Shown here: positions 31,198-35,542 of the stretch, piece after piece
Layout: every line of letters starts with the position of its first letter
Numbering within the stretch: the first letter of the stretch is position 1
DNA from: a virus
DNA: 35,542 bases
Virus record (IMG/VR): IMGVR_UViG_3300043395_000271
Coordinates: 1 to 35,542 of that record
Reading direction: 5' to 3' (one strand)
The notes under the pieces: generated by a model
Seen by the model: the letters and a program-made list of their open reading frames with translations, nothing else
Database searches by the model: none
Told to the model about the DNA's origin: nothing
Translations under genes and position numbers: made by a program

Positions 31198-31853
31198 GAC
31201 ACCGGAACCCGTACCTGGCCGTCTCTGTATGCGTCGGCCCTCTGCTTCCCGTCGCCAAGGTTCTTCAAGAGAGCAATCGCCTGCACGTACCGTTCACTGT
31301 ACAACTTGACCATGTCCCCTTCTGCCTTGGTATAGGTAGCGGCTTCCATCAAGGTACCGTACAGCAGCGCAGAATCAAAGTTGTCGCCCAGCCACGTGCG
31401 CCCATCCGCCGCGTCCACAATAGACTCGGGCAGGTAGAAGTAATGCAGCTCAACCTCGTAAGACAGATCAGGCGTGGGGCCCAGAATAAAGCTCAGCTCA
31501 TCCTCGTTATCTGACCGGGGGCCAAAGATCGCGTAGTGCTTGGGCTTTCCACGGTACGCCGCTGCCGTGCTTGGATAGGCTTCACGGATGAAGTTCACGT
31601 CCTTGTTGAGCAGGTACAGATACTCACTATCAGAGATAACGGCAATCGAATACACCGACAGGAAGTCAGCGGGGCACTGGAGATACTTATTCCCTACGGT
31701 CGCGGTACCCGTCACGTTCTTGCGCAGCGACGCCAGCTGCACCGTGTTGTAGATGCGCTGCTCCGCCTGCTTGATGAAGGTGTCAATGTTACTCGTCGGG
31801 AACGAGTTCTCGATGTAATCATTAACCTGGGTAACCAGCTCGTCGTAGGTCAT
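31194..31853 (-). CDS. Head-tail connector/adaptor-like structural protein
   Basis: A 219-residue protein. The N-terminal helices (TYDELVTQVNDYIENSF, DTFIKQAEQRIYNTVQLASLRK) and the following beta region (YLQCPADFLSVYSIAVI, KPKHYAIFGPRSD, ELSFILGPTP) match a conserved adaptor-type protein that I recall from podoviruses of aquatic origin, in the place of P22 gp4 or T7 gp11-type connectors. ATG 31851-31853 has GAGG upstream. Its stop is overlapped by the HNH gene. A structural role at the neck is inferred. Confidence 0.72.
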   Translation of the reverse strand: MTYDELVTQVNDYIENSFPTSNIDTFIKQAEQRIYNTVQLASLRKNVTGTATVGNKYLQCPADFLSVYSIAVISDSEYLYLLNKDVNFIREAYPSTAAAYRGKPKHYAIFGPRSDNEDELSFILGPTPDLSYEVELHYFYLPESIVDAADGRTWLGDNFDSALLYGTLMEAATYTKAEGDMVKLYSERYVQAIALLKNLGDGKQRADAYRDGQVRVPVS

Positions 31854-31860
31854 ATTAACC

Positions 31861-32127
31861 TCAAGCCATCGGGCCTCGTGCCATCACACCTTTGGTAGCC
31901 GCACCAGTGCCACGGATCTTGATGCCATCCGTCTTGATGGGCTCGTCGCCAGCAGACTTACTAATCGCACCAACGGATACATCATACGTATCCAGTTTGC
32001 TGCGATTGGGCTTCTTGCCAGGGTTTGCTTCCATTTTCACGGCCTTGCCGCTCATGGTGTGCGGTTCAGCATAGACGTTGGCCTGGCCAACTTCCTTACC
32101 CATAACTTTTTTACTGAACTTGGCCAT
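31861..32127 (-). CDS. Small basic protein ending in a TDGIKIRGTGAATKG motif
   Basis: An 88-residue protein from ATG 32125-32127, which has a perfect GGAGG 5 bases upstream; a longer frame (M four codons earlier) is less likely. It is Lys/Gly-rich, with a C-terminal block (TDGIKIRGTGAATKGVMARG) I recall from many uncultured phages. This block partly resembles the DGIAQRGKT motif of other ORFs in the cluster. No metal or membrane motif. A virion-associated or DNA-binding role is possible. Confidence 0.7.
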   Translation of the reverse strand: MAKFSKKVMGKEVGQANVYAEPHTMSGKAVKMEANPGKKPNRSKLDTYDVSVGAISKSAGDEPIKTDGIKIRGTGAATKGVMARGPMA

Positions 32128-32128
32128 A

Positions 32129-32320
32129 TTAGCCTCCACGGGTCGAGGATTTCTGGTTCATGGCACGGGCCAGGTTGCGTCCGTACTTCTTCATGTTCGC
32201 AGAGGTAACACCACCCTTGGCCAGCTTGGTCATGGGCTTGCCAGGATGCATCTTGGCTTCGTGCTTATGCACAGCAGATGCAATCATCTTCTTGTCTTGT
32301 TTCAGGTCTGCTTTGTCCAT
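32129..32320 (-). CDS. Small basic AKGG-motif protein
   Basis: A 63-residue protein: a helical, His/Lys-rich N-terminus (KQDKKMIASAVHKHEAKMH), then PGKPMTKLAKGG and MKKYGRNLARAMNQKS. The pattern KHExxMHPGKPxTKLAKGG recurs in aquatic phages. AGGAG precedes the ATG. It is strongly basic, which suits binding to nucleic acid or an acidic capsid surface. Unknown function. Confidence 0.7.
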   Translation of the reverse strand: MDKADLKQDKKMIASAVHKHEAKMHPGKPMTKLAKGGVTSANMKKYGRNLARAMNQKSSTRGG

Positions 32321-32331
32321 TTCTGGCTCCT

Positions 32332-32715
32332 TTAAGATATTGACACTGTACCAACACTTGTCGTCGCCACCAAGTAGTTTTGCGTGAGAGCGACGTCAAA
32401 AAAGCTAGATCCACCCACCGGGGCCCACCCCCACTGGATATCGCGAGAACCACCAGACGGGAAACCATTGGCATCCAATCCAGCAGTGTAGTACGTCGTA
32501 TCCGGTCTTGGCTGGCGCACGGCCTGCGGATCGTCAACTGGGTACATTCCAAGCTGCAACTGCGGCTGATCAGGATCCCAACACTCCGGGCAGACTTTCA
32601 ACTGGTACAGCTTGGTCTTGATGACCTCAAACTTGAGCTGCTTGAGCTTGAAACGAAAGCCACAGCGATCGCACTGGGAGATCGCAAATTTGCCGGATGA
32701 GAACCTCTCTCCCAT
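32332..32715 (-). CDS. Zinc-ribbon structural-module protein
   Basis: A 127-residue protein. Two Cys pairs (CDRC at residues 15-18 and CPEC at 42-45), separated by a basic beta segment (FRFKLKQLKFEVIKTKLYQ), form a probable zinc ribbon. The C-terminal half is polar and beta-like (AGLDANGFPSGGSRDIQWGW), ending in a Thr/Ser-Val run. ATG 32713-32715 overlaps the connector-like gene's stop as TAATG, so the two are coupled. A minor structural or assembly role is likely. Confidence 0.72.
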   Translation of the reverse strand: MGERFSSGKFAISQCDRCGFRFKLKQLKFEVIKTKLYQLKVCPECWDPDQPQLQLGMYPVDDPQAVRQPRPDTTYYTAGLDANGFPSGGSRDIQWGWAPVGGSSFFDVALTQNYLVATTSVGTVSIS

Positions 32716-33650
32716 TACGGAGTACTCCCACCAATAAACTGCTGACGGGGCACAAACCGGATCGGCGCTTTCTCGTGATCTTCACCAGCGGCCAACATAA
32801 ACTGCTCGTCATAAGCAGCTTTTAGCATCTCCACACGGGGCATCAGCTCGGGCTGCTTCATGGCAATGTAGTACGCCAACCCCGCCGCAACGGCCGGCAG
32901 GAAGCGGAAGTTCATGTCCCCGGTCTGCACACCAGCTCCAGCATCCTGGATCCGGCGCATGCGCCAGTACACAAACTGGTAAGGGGTAGAACTGTCAGGG
33001 GTAGGCCACAACGTAATAGCGGGTAGCTGAGGCACAAACACCTCGGTCTGGTCTGTATGAGATGCCGCCGTCGTATTGTTCTGGCCACGGAAACACCCAC
33101 CAAGCGAGTTGCCGTCGATGTAGCCGTAGTAGATGATCTCTGAGTCCAGCTTGATGTAGCCAGAGCCCGCAAGGCCCACCGTGGACGTCAGGTTGATCGT
33201 GGTTACGGTTGAGTTAATGTTCCCATCCAGCTTTAGGGTAGTCGGATTGGTTTCCCCAGACAGACGCTGGATCCAAACCTGGATAGGCCGGGCTTGGGTA
33301 ATTTTGTTCGGGATCGTCGCATAGGTCGAAACACTAATGCGAGAGATGGTCAGGTCGGCCTGCGTTGACGAGACATTGGCCCCAGTGCGGATCACATGGT
33401 CCAGCAGGTCAATCGTGTCCAGCGGCAGCGGGTAGGTGTTCAGACCCGGCACCAAGTCAATCGCGCCTTCCTCGATAGTCCACATGTTCAGGCCACGGTT
33501 AGCCCACTCAATGGTCATCAGGTTCATAGACCGGCGGGCAGTCCGCAAGTCATAACCGGAACGCATTTCACGACCGGCACGCTCCCATGCTTCCTCGGCT
33601 AATTCCGTGAAGTCCAGGTTAAATAGGGTTGTGCCAGTCGTGTAGCTCAT
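32715..33650 (-). CDS. Head-tail connector / DNA-stabilisation-like structural protein
   Basis: A 311-residue protein. The N-terminal helices (FTELAEEAWERAGRE, then RRSMNLMTIEWANRGLNMWTIEEG) are a pattern I associate with connector or stabilisation proteins of short-tailed phages. A beta-rich middle follows (TLKLDGNINSTVTTINL, IKLDSEIIYYGYIDG), and a C-terminal helical part (FRFLPAVAAGLAYYIAMKQPE). The ATG overlaps the next upstream stop as ATGA (33647-33650). Together with the 219-aa protein it probably closes the portal after packaging. Confidence 0.75.
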   Translation of the reverse strand: MSYTTGTTLFNLDFTELAEEAWERAGREMRSGYDLRTARRSMNLMTIEWANRGLNMWTIEEGAIDLVPGLNTYPLPLDTIDLLDHVIRTGANVSSTQADLTISRISVSTYATIPNKITQARPIQVWIQRLSGETNPTTLKLDGNINSTVTTINLTSTVGLAGSGYIKLDSEIIYYGYIDGNSLGGCFRGQNNTTAASHTDQTEVFVPQLPAITLWPTPDSSTPYQFVYWRMRRIQDAGAGVQTGDMNFRFLPAVAAGLAYYIAMKQPELMPRVEMLKAAYDEQFMLAAGEDHEKAPIRFVPRQQFIGGSTP

Positions 33651-33901
33651 TTCATTGCAGCCCGGATATTGTCAATCATGTTGGGGTAGGGCCGGCCAGC
33701 AGCTTTGGCCGCAGCCTTAGCTTTTGCCTTCTTGGCAGAGCTCAGCTTCTTGGGAGCACCCAGGCTTTCAGGACGCGGCTTGCTCCAGACCTCACCACCC
33801 TTGGCATACTGGGTGAAGTCAGTGTTATCCCGGCGAGCTTTACGCTTTCCGCTGGGCATCTTAGAGGGGGCAATGTCCCCCATGCCGCGACTGGCCATCA
33901 T
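33647..33901 (-). CDS. Small basic YAKGG-motif protein
   Basis: An 84-residue protein, very rich in Lys/Ala: MGDIAPSKMPSGKRKARRD, then YAKGGEVW and an Ala/Lys block (KKAKAKAAAKAAGRPYPNMID). Similar small ORFs occur in uncultured aquatic phages. Ribosome site GGGGA lies 6 bases before ATG 33899-33901; the next codon is also ATG. The Lys/Ala tract resembles histone-tail-like nucleic acid binders. Function unknown. Confidence 0.7.
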   Translation of the reverse strand: MMASRGMGDIAPSKMPSGKRKARRDNTDFTQYAKGGEVWSKPRPESLGAPKKLSSAKKAKAKAAAKAAGRPYPNMIDNIRAAMK

Positions 33902-33902
33902 G

Positions 33903-34142
33903 TTATTTCCCCTTGGCGTAACCGCCGCCGCACATCACCATCGTGCCACGGGTCTTGCCACGCTGAGCAATACCATCTGCACGACGAGAAGCGGAAGAGA
34001 TAGATCCACCGCCAGCCTTCTTTACAGGCTTTTTGGGGCGAGAAGAACCCATGTCAGGTTCCTGCGGGACGGGAATACCAGAGCCTTCCGTCCAAACGGA
34101 ATCACCCTTGGTCTTTTTCTTTTCCAGTTCTTCGTCGTACAT
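33903..34142 (-). CDS. Small basic protein with DGIAQRGKT motif
   Basis: A 79-residue protein with a charged N-terminus (YDEELEKKKTKGDSVW), a linker, and a C-terminal block: KKAGGGSISSASRRADG, then IAQRGKTRGTM and CGGGYAKGK. The C-terminal block is almost identical to that of the 34696-35070 ORF. AAGGAG precedes the ATG. No known function. Confidence 0.72.
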   Translation of the reverse strand: MYDEELEKKKTKGDSVWTEGSGIPVPQEPDMGSSRPKKPVKKAGGGSISSASRRADGIAQRGKTRGTMVMCGGGYAKGK

Positions 34143-34152
34143 GGTCAGCTCC

Positions 34153-34458
34153 TTAGCACTTGCCGCCGCGCTTCATGCCTTTGGCAGAGCCAGCCATCTT
34201 GATGACTTTGCCCTGGGTCTTGCCCTTGGTAGCAACGCCATCGCGGCTGGGAGCAGCCGTCTTAACCTTGCCCATGGGAGTCGTCGGGGTTTTTTTCTGA
34301 GTAGCCATAGTTTCACCACCTTTTGAGAATTTGCGGCCTTTGTCCGCCTTGCTGAACTCTCGCCCCACGGACTGTGGGACGCCTGCTTTCTTCGCAAATG
34401 CCGGGTTATGCGCCACGGCTTCCATGAAGTTATGTTGTTTCTTGCTAACCGAGGGCAC
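34153..34458 (-). CDS. Small basic protein, GTG start, KGG and DGVATKGKT motifs
   Basis: A 101-residue protein from GTG 34456-34458, which has GGAG 7 bases upstream; this gives the (M)PSVSKKQHNFMEAVAHNPAFAKK start I recall from related phage ORFs, whereas the longer frame to 34542 overlaps the next gene much more. An N-terminal helical part, FSKGGETMATQKK in the middle, then APSRDGVATKGKTQGKVI and MKRGGKC at the end. It overlaps the membrane/coiled-coil gene by 14 bp. An internal ATG at the middle motif could be a second start. Confidence 0.68.
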   Translation of the reverse strand: MPSVSKKQHNFMEAVAHNPAFAKKAGVPQSVGREFSKADKGRKFSKGGETMATQKKTPTTPMGKVKTAAPSRDGVATKGKTQGKVIKMAGSAKGMKRGGKC

Positions 34459-34693
34459 TTTTTTGCTCCCTGATAAACGCATCAATTTTGGTTTCCAGGC
34501 GGTCGATCCGGTCCAGAACCCGATTGATGTCGTGGTGGACATCCACCTTCGTCACATATTCCTTGGCGACCTCTTCCCTTGTCCGGTTCAGGAGAATCTG
34601 TAGCCGGGAGATTTCCTCCGACTTTTCCTTCAGATTCCAACCTAGCAACCCGAGCAATGTAGTCAGCAAGGCGTTCCACAACATCATTTCCAT
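34445..34693 (-). CDS. Small membrane-anchored coiled-coil protein
   Basis: An 82-residue protein: a short hydrophobic N-terminus (LWNALLTTLLGLLGW, residues 5-19) followed by a charged coiled coil (ISRLQILLNRTREEVAKEYV, VHHDINRVLDRIDRLETKID). The pattern ILLNRTREExAKEYVTKxxVHxDINRVLDR is common in uncultured phages, probably an inner-membrane or virion-core anchored coil. No clear Shine-Dalgarno; M3 or M4 are alternative starts. Function unknown. Confidence 0.7.
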   Translation of the reverse strand: MEMMLWNALLTTLLGLLGWNLKEKSEEISRLQILLNRTREEVAKEYVTKVDVHHDINRVLDRIDRLETKIDAFIREQKSALG

Positions 34694-34695
34694 GA

Positions 34696-35070
34696 TCAGA
34701 TCATCCGACCTTTAGTCTTTCCACGCTGGGCAATACCGTCAGCACGCTTGGAAGCAGATCCAACCTTGCCGCCCTTTTTCATGCCTGCAGCAGACTTGAT
34801 CTTGTTAATGATGCCGTCGTCTTCCGGGGGCTGAACTCCACGGGCTTCACGCTTGTACTGGTCGCCCAGCTCGCTCACTTCTTGAGCCAGGCGAGCTGCC
34901 TCTTTACGAGCTGCAGGTTGGCCGGCAATTGCACGGAAGTTGGCTTCTTGCATGTTCTCGCGGGAAGGACGTGCATTGGCCAATGCCGCCATCTCTTCCA
35001 GATCAGCAGCACGATCACGGGCCTTAGGACCATAACGCTTCAGGTTCTCTAGGTACTTAGGATTAGGCAT
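34696..35070 (-). CDS. Helical protein with C-terminal DGIAQRGKT motif
   Basis: A 124-residue protein from ATG 35068-35070 (GAGG upstream). Residues 1-100 are strongly helical and charged (YLENLKRYGPKARDRAADLEEMAALAN, ARKEAARLAQEVSELGDQYK). The C-terminus carries MKKGGKVGSASKRADG followed by IAQRGKTKGRMI, nearly identical to the ending of the 33903-34142 protein. A helical body plus a basic tail suits a capsid-interior or scaffold-like protein, but this is inference. Confidence 0.72.
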   Translation of the reverse strand: MPNPKYLENLKRYGPKARDRAADLEEMAALANARPSRENMQEANFRAIAGQPAARKEAARLAQEVSELGDQYKREARGVQPPEDDGIINKIKSAAGMKKGGKVGSASKRADGIAQRGKTKGRMI

Positions 35071-35078
35071 ATCAGTCC

Positions 35079-35324
35079 TCAACATTTCCAAGCCCGTAGG
35101 CTTTTATTGATCCTTGAATCCGGGTCTTTGGCCGTCTTCTCGGAGGTTAACTTCTTCTTCATCCCTTCCATGCGGGCGCAGAAAGAGTCTCGGCGTTTGC
35201 CGCCTTCCGGCTGGGGAGGTTTCAAGTTCATCCCCTGCTTTTTGGCAGAGGCGCGACCCTTGGCGTTCAAACCACCCTTGGGATTCTTGCCTTCCTTGCG
35301 CTGCCATGCTGGTGACTTAGCCAT
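35079..35324 (-). CDS. DUF6321-like small protein
   Basis: An 81-residue protein from ATG 35322-35324 (the frame can extend to a TTG two codons earlier). It reads AKSPAWQRKEGKNPKGGLNAKGRASAKK, then LKPPQPEGGKRRDSFCARMEGMKKKL and KDPDSRINKSLRAWKC. I recognise this as the DUF6321 family of small phage proteins of unknown function. It overlaps the glycosyltransferase-like gene by 8 bp. Conserved Cys at about 51 and at the C-terminus. Confidence 0.8.
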   Translation of the reverse strand: MAKSPAWQRKEGKNPKGGLNAKGRASAKKQGMNLKPPQPEGGKRRDSFCARMEGMKKKLTSEKTAKDPDSRINKSLRAWKC

Positions 35325-35542
35325 TTGCAACTTTCAGTTTGGGCGTGCAGTATTCTTGAATCAAAGGTTTAAGTGCATCTTCTTCAAAGTTGCGCTCAAA
35401 CTCCTGAGTACCTACATGCGGCAAGCTGATAGTCGGATCCAGAAAAATGGTAAACCCTTCAGCAGTAGCACGGTCGCAGAACAGATAGTCTTCGCCGTAG
35501 TACTTGCCGTTGTACACACCAAAGTCAAAGATGGCGTGTTCT
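35317..35542 (-). CDS. Glycosyltransferase-like protein, C-terminal fragment
   Basis: The frame is open at the right edge (about 74 residues visible). It reads EHAIFDFGVYNGKYYGEDYLFCDRA, then TIFLDPTISLPHVG and EFERNFEEDALKPL. The GEDYLFC(DRA) acidic motif followed by DPxIxLxHVG is the C-terminal part of GT-A-type glycosyltransferases that I recall from phages (glycosyltransferase 2-like or Anp1-like). A GTG at 35515-35517 is inside this block and is not the start. It would glycosylate a virion protein or host sugar; this cannot be decided from the fragment. Confidence 0.7.
   Translation of the reverse strand, partial: EHAIFDFGVYNGKYYGEDYLFCDRATAEGFTIFLDPTISLPHVGTQEFERNFEEDALKPLIQEYCTPKLKVANG

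Noticed and set aside
1-35542. tRNA, integrase, attachment site or rho-independent terminator
   Set aside because: Gaps between genes are nearly all under 50 bp and show no cloverleaf, GC-rich hairpin with T-tract, or recombinase gene by eye.

Overview
The window looks like part of the genome of a tailed double-stranded DNA bacteriophage, probably short-tailed (podovirus-like) and probably from an aquatic metagenome. The evidence is the packed gene order, a lysis cassette (GH24 lysozyme plus holin-like proteins), a P22/T7-type head-tail connector and tail protein set, a repeat-built fibre, and many tiny basic ORFs of a kind that recurs in uncultured marine and freshwater phages. No portal, major capsid, terminase, tail sheath, tape measure, tRNA, integrase or CRISPR array is visible. 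The missing head genes would lie beyond the right edge. The host cannot be named; the lysis genes suit a Gram-negative bacterium.

Layout. Positions 1-651 hold the end of a + strand module: a truncated ORF, a 63-aa ORF and a YbcO-like putative nuclease. Everything from 629 to the right edge is one continuous - strand late module, read right to left. From the right it holds: the C-terminus of a glycosyltransferase-like protein (35317-35542); a cluster of small basic ORFs (31861-35324, several sharing KGG and DG(I/V)AxxGKT motifs) interleaved with connector-like proteins (32715-33650, 31194-31853); an HNH endonuclease (30568-31197); two small beta-rich structural proteins and a tandem-repeat protein (28417-30571); a GIY-YIG endonuclease (27618-28409); a fibre (25916-27616); two small conserved ORFs; a lysis/membrane cassette (23130-25385); a large tail protein (20724-23084); an HNH/AP2 endonuclease with its own promoter (20052-20672); and then virion proteins ending in a 3872-residue polyvalent protein (629-12247).

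How the genes work together. The - strand genes are nearly all coupled by TAATG or ATGA overlaps or gaps of a few bases, so they are probably translated from long late transcripts. Connector, tail and fibre proteins build the virion. The 795-, 605-, 586- and 3872-residue proteins are best read as internal or ejected virion proteins. The last combines an N6-adenine-type methyltransferase, a Strawberry-notch-type SF2 helicase, a zincin-like metalloprotease motif and an LPD38-like C-terminal region, the architecture of injected anti-defence or take-over proteins such as P1 DarB. Three free-standing homing endonucleases of different types sit exactly at structural gene junctions, and each carries the Shine-Dalgarno sequence of the next gene inside its own last codons.

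The most interesting points are the giant polyvalent protein, the 10 x 14-residue repeat array in the 795-aa protein, the 15 x 20 plus 5 x 11 residue repeats in the 28417-29568 protein, the endonuclease insertions, the repeated small-protein motif, and a compressed lysis region with a 145-bp out-of-frame overlap and a possible AUU start. All family assignments come from reading the translations; no database search was run.
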